From assembly GCA_017521985.1 (NCBI GenBank), contig JAFXAZ010000001.1:17016-81015 (forward strand): a stretch of DNA of 64,000 nt. The letters are read 5' to 3'. The DNA comes from Lachnospiraceae bacterium (lineage in GTDB: Bacteria > Bacillota > Clostridia > Lachnospirales > Lachnospiraceae). Below are positions 28,611-36,540 of this stretch, in pieces. The first letter of the stretch is position 1; every line of letters begins with the position of its first letter. The notes under the pieces are model-generated. The model searched no databases, was not told the origin of the DNA, and was given only the letters and a program-made list of their open reading frames with translations. Both the position numbers and the translations under genes were made by a program.

Positions 28611-29636
28611 TTATTTTTTGTATAAATCATCCAGCTGATGCTTCAAGGTTTTCAAGGTAGAAACTACCTTTTCATAGTCCATTCGCTTTGGTCCTATAAT
28701 ACCTATAGTGCCTCGCATGCCTTCTCCCAATTCATAGGTGGCGGTAACCACACTGCAGTCCTTCATGCTCTGTACTCTGGTCTCGTCACCAATGTATACC
28801 TGAATGCCTGTTTCCGGCTTTTCCTCAAGGGATTGCTCCACCAGGTGCCCTAGCAGCTGCTTTTCCTCAAACGTAGTAATCAAATCGCTGGCTCTCTGCT
28901 GGTCTGCAAGCTCCGGATAACGGAAAATATTGTTGGTACCGGAAGTATAAATCTCCAGATCCTCATCTGCCTTAATTGCCTCTGCTACTGCGTCCAACAC
29001 CTCTCCGATCAAATCGCTGTGAATGCCTGCCTTCTGCTTAATCGCAGCAATCATGCCCAAATTGATTTCCTCCATGCACAGGCCATTCAAATTGGTATTC
29101 AGCAAAATGTTCAGCTTTAAAAGCGTCTCATCATCTAAATACTCCCGTACGCGAATCATGCTGTTCTTAATAACATTACCTTCTGCTACAATTACGGCCA
29201 GAATCTGATGCTTATCTACTCTGGAAAGCTGCAGAAACTTCAACTTGTTGCGATGCGTGCTGGGCGCCGTAATCATCGTCGCGTAATTGGTATTCACCGC
29301 CAACACCTTCGCCACCTGTTTTAATAACTGTTCCGTCTTTTCTTCCTTTTCTAAAAGCATCTCCTTTAGCTCGGTAATCTCTCGCTCCTTCTCCTCCAAC
29401 ATGGTATCTACATATAATCGATAACCCTTGTCAGAAGGAATTCGCCCTGCCGAAGTATGTGGCTGTACAATCAGCCCCATCTCCTCTAAATCAGACATCT
29501 CATTACGGATGGTTGCACTGCTTAAGTTTAAATCAGTATATTTGGAAATCGTGCGACTGCCTACCGGCTCGCCGGTCTCCAGATAATTGCGGATAATGGC
29601 TTGAAGAATCTTACGTTTTCTTTCATCTAATTGCAT
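28611..29636 (-). CDS. hrcA: heat-inducible transcription repressor HrcA
   Basis: 341-residue repressor of class I heat-shock genes, binding CIRCE and kept active by GroEL. N-terminal winged helix (LDERKRKILQAIIRNYLETGEPVGSRTISKY) and GAF-like C-terminal part are present. It heads hrcA-grpE-dnaK-dnaJ, with a perfect CIRCE and a consensus promoter directly upstream, so it is autoregulated. Confidence 0.97.
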   Translation of the reverse strand: MQLDERKRKILQAIIRNYLETGEPVGSRTISKYTDLNLSSATIRNEMSDLEEMGLIVQPHTSAGRIPSDKGYRLYVDTMLEEKEREITELKEMLLEKEEKTEQLLKQVAKVLAVNTNYATMITAPSTHRNKLKFLQLSRVDKHQILAVIVAEGNVIKNSMIRVREYLDDETLLKLNILLNTNLNGLCMEEINLGMIAAIKQKAGIHSDLIGEVLDAVAEAIKADEDLEIYTSGTNNIFRYPELADQQRASDLITTFEEKQLLGHLVEQSLEEKPETGIQVYIGDETRVQSMKDCSVVTATYELGEGMRGTIGIIGPKRMDYEKVVSTLKTLKHQLDDLYKK

Positions 29637-29658
29637 CTTGCCACCTCCTTTTGATTTA

Positions 29659-29685
29659 TTAGCACTCGTTTCTTTTGAGTGCTAA
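29659..29685. promoter_or_regulatory. CIRCE operator (HrcA site)
   Basis: Perfect TTAGCACTC (29659-29667), nine-base spacer, GAGTGCTAA (29677-29685). It lies between the -10 box and the hrcA start, the standard repression position. Confidence 0.98.
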
Positions 29686-29699
29686 CACCTTCTAGACAT

Positions 29700-29728
29700 A
29701 AGATACCACTATTATTCCCTGTTGTCAA
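29700..29728 (-). promoter_or_regulatory. sigma-A promoter of the hrcA operon
   Basis: TTGACA (29723-29728), 17-base spacer, TATCTT (29700-29705), minus strand. CIRCE follows 14 bases after the -10. Confidence 0.85.
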
Positions 29729-29782
29729 CATTTTAAAAATAAAGAATTTATAAATAAATATTATGTTTTTTATAAATAAATA

Positions 29783-29810
29783 AAGCAGTAAGATTTACGT
29801 CCTACTGCTT
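29783..29810 (-). terminator. terminator after the 72-residue protein gene
   Basis: AAGCAGTA (29783-29790) pairs with TACTGCTT (29803-29810); on the minus strand TATTTATTTAT follows. Placed 17 bases after the stop codon at 29828. Confidence 0.7.
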
Positions 29811-29827
29811 CATTTTATGTTTTGTAA

Positions 29828-30046
29828 TTAAACTGCTTCTGTGAAGAATTCGTTGTTTACAAATTCGCCAATTGCCTCTAAAGTTGCTAAATCCTTCTGA
29901 GCGCTTGCCTCACTTGCATACTTCTTTGCTTCAGCCTTATCAAATGTATTAATGAAGTATCCTTTAGCTTTAGAAACAGAAGCTACATAGCCTTCTTCGC
30001 CACTAAATTTGTTTTTCCACTTTAAGTTAACCTTAACTGCTGCCAT
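29828..30046 (-). CDS. small conserved-looking protein of unknown function
   Basis: 72 residues, MAAVKVNLKWKNKFSGEEG then YVASVSKAKGYFINTF and a helical Ala/Lys-rich second half. AAAGGAAG lies upstream of the ATG and a terminator follows, so it is a complete single-gene unit. The composition (basic beta start, helical end) is that of a compact cytoplasmic protein. No family is recognised. Codon use is optimal in style (many GCT, AAA, GAA codons as in dnaK), which suggests good expression. Confidence 0.75.
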   Translation of the reverse strand: MAAVKVNLKWKNKFSGEEGYVASVSKAKGYFINTFDKAEAKKYASEASAQKDLATLEAIGEFVNNEFFTEAV

Positions 30047-30200
30047 GTCTACACTTCCTTTCGTTGGATATTTACGTAAATTTTCAACTTACAGATGTGT
30101 AGATTACCATGTTTTGTCTAATTTGTCAAATAAATTCTGAAAATTTGAGCAATTTGACATAGCTAATACTATTGAAAATTTGATTTTAAGACACTATCCC

Positions 30201-31034
30201 TTAAAATATCAAAAAATATGCCAGTACTATGGTGCCTAAAATAATACGATACCAGCCAAACACCTTAAAATCATGTCTCTTAATGTACGCCATCAAAAAC
30301 TTGATAACAACCATGGAAACTACGAACGCAACTGCCATACCCACGAAAAGTACTGCCAGTTCCAAACCGGTAAATGCAAAACCGAACTTCACAAGCTTCA
30401 GCAGGCTTGCGCCAAACATAACCGGAATAGCAAGGAAAAAGGTAAATTCCGCTGCCACCGTACGGCTGACACCAATAAGTAATGCGCCTACGATGGTCGC
30501 TCCGGAACGGCTGGTACCCGGAAATATGGCTGCAATTAACTGAAACACACCGATAATAGCTGCGGTCTGATAGGTCAATTCTGCCAATGTATTGACCTTG
30601 TACGTTCTGCCCTTATTCCAATTTTCTACTAAAATAAATGCAACACCGAAAAGCACAAGCATAGCAGCCACAACATAACCATTGTATAAGTATTTTTCTA
30701 AAATATCATCAAATAAAACACCTACGATCGCCGCCGGAACACATGCCACCAAAATCTTAAACCACATGCTGAAGATATCCCTGTCTATTTCTACCTTCAC
30801 CGCGTGCTTCTTCGTAATCTTAAAAGGAAAAATCTTGTTCCAGTATAATACCACTACCGCCATAATCGCACCCAGCTGGATTACTACATCAAACATGCTG
30901 AAAAATCCTTCAGACACACCTTCAAACTTAATAAACTCTTCCAGTAAAATCATGTGACCGGTGCTGCTGACAGGCAGCCACTCTGTAATACCTTCCACTA
31001 AGCCAAATAAAATTGCTATCAAAATATCCAACAT
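30201..31034 (-). CDS. uppP: undecaprenyl-diphosphate phosphatase UppP (BacA)
   Basis: 277-residue membrane phosphatase that recycles undecaprenyl diphosphate to the monophosphate for peptidoglycan and other envelope polymers; overproduction gives bacitracin resistance. Family motifs are VEGITEWLPVSSTGHMIL at about 13-30 and FPGTSRSGATIVGALL at about 165-180. Eight or so hydrophobic helices. Single gene, 52 bases before the aminotransferase gene ends upstream. Confidence 0.96.
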   Translation of the reverse strand: MLDILIAILFGLVEGITEWLPVSSTGHMILLEEFIKFEGVSEGFFSMFDVVIQLGAIMAVVVLYWNKIFPFKITKKHAVKVEIDRDIFSMWFKILVACVPAAIVGVLFDDILEKYLYNGYVVAAMLVLFGVAFILVENWNKGRTYKVNTLAELTYQTAAIIGVFQLIAAIFPGTSRSGATIVGALLIGVSRTVAAEFTFFLAIPVMFGASLLKLVKFGFAFTGLELAVLFVGMAVAFVVSMVVIKFLMAYIKRHDFKVFGWYRIILGTIVLAYFLIF

Positions 31035-31085
31035 ACTCTTTCTCCTAACTATCTTTCTTTCATCTGCCGGAATTTTATCCGGTTA

Positions 31086-32270
31086 CTATCTCCATACTAC
31101 ATTTTGGGCTGAATTTGCCTTAATTCTCAAATCAGCAAGTCTCTTCAATGCTTCCTTTAGTGTCTCATCCTTTTTCGCAAAATGAAACCGCACCAAATGA
31201 TGTACATCTTCTCGGAAAAAGCTGGAACCCGGCACTGCTGCCACGCCCACATGCTCTGCCATCCATTCACAAAATGCCACGTCGTCTTTTACACCAAATT
31301 CAGACACATCCAATAATACATAATATGCACCTTGCGGCTCTGTTATGGTAAACCCAAGTTCCTTAAGGCCACCCACAAACAGTTCCTTCATGTGCGTGTA
31401 ATGGGCCTGCAATTCTTTATAATACGCATCCTCAAATTCCAGACCAACTACCGCCGCCTCCATAAGCGGTGCTGCGGCTCCCACAGTAAGAAAATCATGC
31501 ACCTTTTTCACGCGGTCAATAATTTCCGGTGCGGCCATCACATAGCCCAAACGCCATCCGGTAACGGAATACGTTTTAGACAACGAATTACAAATAATCG
31601 TTCGCTCACGCATCCCCGGTAACGTTGCCATATACACATGCTTGTGCGGTTCATATATAATATGTTCATAGACTTCATCCGTAATGACATATGCGTCATA
31701 TTTAATTATAATCTCGGCAATGGTCTGCATTTCCTCATATGTAAACACTTTGCCACAAGGATTAGACGGATTGCAAAGCACTAATGCCTTAGCACCATCC
31801 TTAAACGCCTGCTCTAATACCACTTTATCAAAGGTAAATTCCGGCGGCACTAAAGGAATATAAATTGGTTCTGCACCGGACAAAATCGTATCAGCACCGT
31901 AATTTTCATAAAAAGGAGAAAAAATTGCTACTTTATCCCCGGGATTGGTTACCGACATCATAGATGCCATCATCGCTTCCGTACTGCCGCAAGTTACCAC
32001 AATCTCCGTGTCCGGATTTACTTTCATACCGAAAAAATGCTCCTGCTTTCTTGCAAGGGCCTCTCTAAAATTTTGAGCCCCCCAGGTCAATGCATACTGA
32101 TGCGGTCCTACAGAGGCAATTTCCGCCAATCTGTCCGTAATCTCCTTTGGCGGGTCGAAATCCGGAAAACCCTGTGATAAATTTACCGCACCATATTGGT
32201 TTGCAATTCGTGTCATTCTTCGAATCACGGAATCTGTAAAATTTGCCGTTCTATCACTTAATGCTCTCAT
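31086..32270 (-). CDS. PLP-dependent class I/II aminotransferase
   Basis: 394-residue fold-type I aminotransferase. AVNLSQGFPDFDPPKEI, VLCNPSNPCGKVF, AYVITDEVYEHIIYE and NSLSKTYSVTGWRLGYV (PLP Lys at about 233) are visible. The NLSQGFPDF opening is typical of the KAT/methionine-aromatic aminotransferase subgroup rather than strict aspartate aminotransferases. It lies ten bases after the MATE gene. The exact substrate is not decidable from sequence. Confidence 0.88.
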   Translation of the reverse strand: MRALSDRTANFTDSVIRRMTRIANQYGAVNLSQGFPDFDPPKEITDRLAEIASVGPHQYALTWGAQNFREALARKQEHFFGMKVNPDTEIVVTCGSTEAMMASMMSVTNPGDKVAIFSPFYENYGADTILSGAEPIYIPLVPPEFTFDKVVLEQAFKDGAKALVLCNPSNPCGKVFTYEEMQTIAEIIIKYDAYVITDEVYEHIIYEPHKHVYMATLPGMRERTIICNSLSKTYSVTGWRLGYVMAAPEIIDRVKKVHDFLTVGAAAPLMEAAVVGLEFEDAYYKELQAHYTHMKELFVGGLKELGFTITEPQGAYYVLLDVSEFGVKDDVAFCEWMAEHVGVAAVPGSSFFREDVHHLVRFHFAKKDETLKEALKRLADLRIKANSAQNVVWR

Positions 32271-32280
32271 AATAAACCTC

Positions 32281-33663
32281 TTATGAATCTTTTAAATCTT
32301 TACGAAGGAAGGATACCACAAACGGAATACTTAAAACTCCTGTTACAATATCTGCAAGTGGCTGGGAAATCCGAATACCGTCCAGTCCCCAGTAATGTGT
32401 GGTTATAAATAAAAGCGGAATTAAAATTAATCCATTTCTCAGCATCGACAAAAAGGAAGACAATGCTGCCTGTCTGGTACTCTGATACAACATGTTAATC
32501 GGTACAGACAACGCAAGAAATGTAACGCCCACGCAGGAACATCTAAGCGCAAAGGTCCCGATTTCCACAACCTGCGGACTTTTCTGGAACATATACACTA
32601 CTTGCTCCGCAAAGAGAAATCCCGGAAGTGCAAGACAGCAAATCATGCAAAGCCCCACACCCATAGTAACCAACAACCCTTTTTTTACCCGGGAATACTT
32701 CTTTGCCTGATAATTAAAGGCTGCCACCGGCTGGAAGCCCTGACCAACGCCAAGTCCTACGCACATTACAAAGGCAGTAAAACGATTTACCACACTCATG
32801 GCTGCAATCGCTGCATCTCCGTAAGGTCTTGTCAGATTGTTTAAAATACCGCTGGAAACAGAATTTAACCCCTGGCGAATAAGTCCCGGAAATCCCACCC
32901 GGCAAATCGTAAAATAAGTAGAAAATTTGCGGCTTATGTAGCGTATACGTATCTTACCCTGTGCCATTTTTTTGTAAAAATACAACAAAATCAAGAAACT
33001 GATAAACTGAGATGCCGCAGTCGCAATTCCGGCTCCCAACACACCCAGCGGAATCACCTTGATTAAAAGATAATCACCGAAAATATTGATAATACCACCG
33101 GTTACCAAACCAATCATGGCATAAAAAGCCTTACCCTCATAGCGAAGATTATTGTTTAATACAAAAGATCCAATTACAACCGGACACATTATAAGTACGC
33201 ACCAGCCGTACTGTCTGGCATATGGTAAAATCGTGTCTGTACTGCCCAAAAGACGCATAAACGGATCTAAAAAAATCAGACCAAATACCATCAAAAGAAT
33301 GCCAAGCACTGCTCCTACAAAAAATCCGGTAGACACATATTCAGAAGCCTCCTCCGTATCCTTATCTGCCAGTGCCTTAGAAACCAAAGAGCCGGAGCCT
33401 TGTCCTAACATAAATGCGATAGCCTGAATAATCGCCTGCAATGTAAATAAAATACCCGTCGCCGCCTGCTGGCTTTCCCCCAACGTTCCGACGAAATAGG
33501 TGTCTACCATATTGTAAATATTGGTTACCAACATAGAAATCGTGGTCGGTATGCCCAGTGATATAATTAACTTTGCCAAAGGCTCTTTGGTCATCTTGTC
33601 ATAATATGCTTGTGTTTCTGATTTCAAAATGTGCTCCTTATCTCCAGTTGAAAAAATTGACAT
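32281..33663 (-). CDS. MATE-family efflux transporter
   Basis: 460-residue, 12-helix MATE transporter (NorM/DinF superfamily), exporting cationic drugs or metabolites with Na+ or H+. LIISLGIPTTISMLVTNIYNMVDTYFVG is the usual start, followed by the two six-helix halves. The promoter lies at 33729-33758 and its -35 region is inside the left 35-bp repeat of the adjacent kinase module, so the two units may share a regulator. Confidence 0.92.
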   Translation of the reverse strand: MSIFSTGDKEHILKSETQAYYDKMTKEPLAKLIISLGIPTTISMLVTNIYNMVDTYFVGTLGESQQAATGILFTLQAIIQAIAFMLGQGSGSLVSKALADKDTEEASEYVSTGFFVGAVLGILLMVFGLIFLDPFMRLLGSTDTILPYARQYGWCVLIMCPVVIGSFVLNNNLRYEGKAFYAMIGLVTGGIINIFGDYLLIKVIPLGVLGAGIATAASQFISFLILLYFYKKMAQGKIRIRYISRKFSTYFTICRVGFPGLIRQGLNSVSSGILNNLTRPYGDAAIAAMSVVNRFTAFVMCVGLGVGQGFQPVAAFNYQAKKYSRVKKGLLVTMGVGLCMICCLALPGFLFAEQVVYMFQKSPQVVEIGTFALRCSCVGVTFLALSVPINMLYQSTRQAALSSFLSMLRNGLILIPLLFITTHYWGLDGIRISQPLADIVTGVLSIPFVVSFLRKDLKDS

Positions 33664-33728
33664 CTTACTGATTACTGCACGAGCAATATGCCTATTTTAA
33701 TATTGTATCATAACTTTTTCCCAAATGC

Positions 33729-33758
33729 ATTATAAAATGACTTAACTGTTTGTGTCAT
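33729..33758 (-). promoter_or_regulatory. promoter of the MATE gene
   Basis: ATGACA (33753-33758), 18-base spacer, TATAAT (33729-33734), minus strand. The -35 lies within one arm of the 33750-33784 palindrome. Confidence 0.6.
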
Positions 33759-33784
33759 AATTCAAACGAAATTCTATTGACACA
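33750..33784 (+). repeat. left 35-bp inverted repeat of the kinase module
   Basis: Read into the module, this copy begins TTGTGTCATAATTC and ends GAAATTCTATTGACACA. It matches the inverted copy at 35478-35512 in 30 of 35 positions, including an unbroken 17-base inner block. It is also an imperfect palindrome (TGTGTCA / TGACACA). The last codons and stop of the HTH protein gene lie inside it. Confidence 0.85.
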
Positions 33785-34556
33785 TATTTTTGTGTTCACG
33801 GTATCTTCTAAAAAATGTCGACGCACTTATCTGCAACATCTCTGCGGCTTCTCTGCTTTTAATCTTCCCGGCTTCATATGCGTCAAAAATATCATTCAAT
33901 TCCATCTTGTCGATTTTTATACGAGACCTTCCTGCATAATTACCTTGCTCCGATGATTTCTTAATACCACTCTTGCGCCTGTCATCCAAATACTTCCTCT
34001 CGGTTTTATACATTGCCATAAACAATTCATAATATGCCTTTCGGTTACTGTCATCAATAGAAAAATCTTTCGTTATAATGTTGCCGCCCGAACAAATCAC
34101 TTCCAAAACCTTGCGGCTAATAATGGAACTACGATTCCCCAACTCCTCAATGGAAGAAATCTCAAGAAACTCGTTTTCCTTTTTACATACATACAAACCA
34201 TCGCCAGGGTATATAGTATCCGTGCGAATAAGCCATTCCAAACGATTAAGATACTGCATATTGCATTCTTCCAACAGAAGCCATAAATCTTCCCTGTTTT
34301 CCCCCGGTGTCCTTTCGCTAATAAAGACCGGAACTATGTTTTCCCGCACATAGACCTCTTTCTTTAAGCTTAAATCCAGTCCCGGTATACCTTGAAAAAA
34401 CTTCTCCGACAAAAGGGAGATTACACTGTAATTAGGCCTTATTTCGTAGCAAAAGCTCTCATCCTCTCGCTCTATATATCTTATGCTTGCAACACAGTAC
34501 GTGAAATCGTATTCGTCATCCAAGCAAATCATTCCTCTTGTTACTACTTCCCTCAT
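33774..34556 (-). CDS. protein with resolvase-type C-terminal HTH, partner of HipA-like kinase
   Basis: 260 residues. The first 200 (MREVVTRGMICLDDEYDFTY, then YLNRLEWLIRTDTIYPGDGLYVC) match no family I know. The last 55 are like the DNA-binding tail of serine resolvases/invertases: GRSRIKIDKMELNDIF, then KSREAAEMLQISASTFFRRYREH. No serine recombinase catalytic domain is present. The gene starts four bases after the kinase stop, with its AGAGGA site inside the kinase's final codons, so they are co-expressed. It ends within the left 35-bp repeat. Likely role: DNA-binding antitoxin/regulator, or a DNA-processing protein of a mobile unit (inference). Confidence 0.7.
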   Translation of the reverse strand: MREVVTRGMICLDDEYDFTYCVASIRYIEREDESFCYEIRPNYSVISLLSEKFFQGIPGLDLSLKKEVYVRENIVPVFISERTPGENREDLWLLLEECNMQYLNRLEWLIRTDTIYPGDGLYVCKKENEFLEISSIEELGNRSSIISRKVLEVICSGGNIITKDFSIDDSNRKAYYELFMAMYKTERKYLDDRRKSGIKKSSEQGNYAGRSRIKIDKMELNDIFDAYEAGKIKSREAAEMLQISASTFFRRYREHKNMCQ

Positions 34557-34560
34557 CGAA

Positions 34561-35424
34561 TTATCCTCTTTCCATTAATTTGTTATAGGAGGCCTTTATT
34601 ATCTTTTCATATCGTGCCTGAATCATGTGTACATAAAATTTTTTTTGCGTCTCAGTAATTAATGGTGTTTCCTCAATCAATTCTTTTATCCGTTCCATAT
34701 CTATTCTTTTATATACACAAGTCAATGCTTCGTTACACTCCGGAAATTCAAGACCATTAATAACCTCATAATAGGAACTTTTTTTTCCTTTTAATTTCAC
34801 CTGAGATGTCGGGAACTTGAAAATCCTCTTATCTGTTTCCACTTGTGAGTTCATAATATTTTTCATTTCATCTTCATCTGTCAGTGCCGGAAACAAGGAC
34901 GAACCATTATCAAACACCGGAGCAAGGGAATACTTATTATTTTCCTTTATAAACCCCCAATTAGAACCATGCCTATCAAAATTCCCTAATAAAGCATCCA
35001 AAATATATATTTCCCAAAAAGTTGAAATAGTTTCTTCTACATTAGTCAATTTCGAATTGTCCCGCAACATCTGCATGATGTCTTCATAATCGTATTGATA
35101 CGTTTCTTTATCCTGGTCCAAGGTGCTCTCTCCGACATCATTAAACGGCACAAACTGCTTTCCTGATTCATTAAAGTCTTTACATGCCACAACTTGCTCT
35201 CCATCTCTGAGTCCCAAATATGTTTTATGCGTAAGAAACCCACACAATTCAAAAATGTGTGAGCCTATAAACTCTGAAATATGATTATTGCGCTCCCCAA
35301 ATGATGTTTGCTTTTGAAATTTAAGCATATAGTCATCACCATGAATGACGATTCCCAGCTTCCGCTCAGAACCACCATAATATTTTCTGCTCACCTCATA
35401 TTTTGAAAAATCTATTGCCTGCAT
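34561..35424 (-). CDS. HipA/CtkA-like Ser/Thr protein kinase
   Basis: 287-residue kinase of the HipA-like C-terminal type, closest in layout to the single-domain CtkA group: no HipA N-terminal subdomain-1. ATP-site Lys is likely in DYMLKFQKQ; the catalytic loop is DALLGNFDRHGSNWGFI (Asp and Asn, about 153-169) and the metal-binding motif is PVFDNGSSL (about 179-187). HipA toxins phosphorylate aminoacyl-tRNA synthetases; other targets are possible. A consensus promoter lies upstream and overlaps the right 35-bp palindrome. No HipB gene is adjacent; the co-transcribed HTH protein takes that place. Confidence 0.82.
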   Translation of the reverse strand: MQAIDFSKYEVSRKYYGGSERKLGIVIHGDDYMLKFQKQTSFGERNNHISEFIGSHIFELCGFLTHKTYLGLRDGEQVVACKDFNESGKQFVPFNDVGESTLDQDKETYQYDYEDIMQMLRDNSKLTNVEETISTFWEIYILDALLGNFDRHGSNWGFIKENNKYSLAPVFDNGSSLFPALTDEDEMKNIMNSQVETDKRIFKFPTSQVKLKGKKSSYYEVINGLEFPECNEALTCVYKRIDMERIKELIEETPLITETQKKFYVHMIQARYEKIIKASYNKLMERG

Positions 35425-35456
35425 ATCGTTCCCCCGTCTGTCATTTTCCTTTTTTC

Positions 35457-35485
35457 AGTATACAAAACCATCGATACTGTGTCAA
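35457..35485 (-). promoter_or_regulatory. sigma-A promoter of the kinase operon
   Basis: TTGACA (35480-35485), 17-base spacer, TATACT (35457-35462), minus strand. The -35 is the inner arm of the right palindrome, so a bound regulator would block it. Confidence 0.85.
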
Positions 35486-35512
35486 TAGAATTTCAATTTT
35501 ATTTTGACACAA
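35478..35512 (-). repeat. right 35-bp inverted repeat of the kinase module
   Basis: On the minus strand it starts TTGTGTCAAAAT and ends GAAATTCTATTGACACA. It is the inverted partner of 33750-33784 (30/35). Both ends of the copy are TGTGTCAA / TTGACACA arms, so it can also be a dimer operator. Confidence 0.85.
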
Positions 35513-35532
35513 CAAAAGACAAAGTAGCCAGG

Positions 35533-36414
35533 TCATACTCTCACATGCTTAAAATTACCGTAGGTCTCATTTACAACCTCATAAAATGAAAAGGTATTAT
35601 CATATTTATCTAATATCTTCTTAAAATCCGTCAGCTGGTGTTTATTTACCACGCACAGCAAAACCGTTTTTTCCCGACCGGTATATGCTCCCTGTGCTGC
35701 AATTTTAGTGGCACCGTGGCGGAGAACATGTGTTATTTCTTCGCAAATCTCATCCGGATGGGTGGTAACTATAGTAAACTTATAGGCTGTTTTTGCACCT
35801 TTGATAATGTAGTTCCCAACAAAATTGGATATAAAGCAATAAGTAATGCAAAGGGCAACCGGCTTATAGTCCACATAGCCTTTGTCAGAATAGACAAAGA
35901 GGGAAACTCCTGCAATAACTGCATTTAAAATAAAAGTCACCATAAAGAAATTCGTCTCCGGTCTTATTTTATTGATATACTTGGAAATCAGGTCCATCCC
36001 TCCGGTTGACGCATTATTTTTGAGACAAATACCACTCACAAATCCGGTAATTACACCACTGATAATAGCCGGAAAGATAGTATCATGCCCTTGAGCATTG
36101 TACTTTAAAGAATCTAATCCCAGTTCCTGCAAAATCAAATATACAAAAGAATATACAAGCGTAAACAAAAGTGTTTTTACGGAATATCCCTTTTCCACAA
36201 GAAAATAAGCAAGTACACAAAGCGGAATATTAATTATAAGAGACATATAGCTGATACTGAACCCGGTTTTATACTGTATCATGGTAGCAATACCATTTAG
36301 CCCTGCCGGTGCAAAATGATTTTCCACAATAAAAATATGATAATTTATTGCCAGTAAAACGGCCATTAATATTACAGCAGCATTGGAAAATATACCATTC
36401 ATTATTTTTTTCAT
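35533..36414 (-). CDS. YitT-family membrane protein
   Basis: 293-residue YitT (DUF161/DUF2179) protein: five to six hydrophobic segments in the first 200 residues (NHFAPAGLNGIATMIQ, NNASTGGMDLISKYI) and a small cytoplasmic DUF2179 domain at the end (TGREKTVLLCVVNKHQLTDFKKILD). Family function is uncertain; a transport or ligand-sensing role has been suggested. Divergent from the LysR gene across 126 bases. Confidence 0.9.
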   Translation of the reverse strand: MKKIMNGIFSNAAVILMAVLLAINYHIFIVENHFAPAGLNGIATMIQYKTGFSISYMSLIINIPLCVLAYFLVEKGYSVKTLLFTLVYSFVYLILQELGLDSLKYNAQGHDTIFPAIISGVITGFVSGICLKNNASTGGMDLISKYINKIRPETNFFMVTFILNAVIAGVSLFVYSDKGYVDYKPVALCITYCFISNFVGNYIIKGAKTAYKFTIVTTHPDEICEEITHVLRHGATKIAAQGAYTGREKTVLLCVVNKHQLTDFKKILDKYDNTFSFYEVVNETYGNFKHVRV

Positions 36415-36540
36415 TCTGAAAACTCCTCATTTTTGTCATTTTTTAGTATTTACATGGATAGTATAATGTGTTACTGTCAATTTGAAAAACGAATGTTTTC
36501 AATATATATCATCAAAAATATTGATAATAGGAGTTGCAAT

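Noticed and set aside
30183-30206. TTTTAAG / CTTAAAA hairpin at the end of uppP as terminator
   Set aside because: Weak AT-only stem with no clear U-run on the gene's strand.
33774-34556. Annotation of the HTH protein as a serine recombinase
   Set aside because: Only the DNA-binding tail is similar; the catalytic Ser domain is absent.
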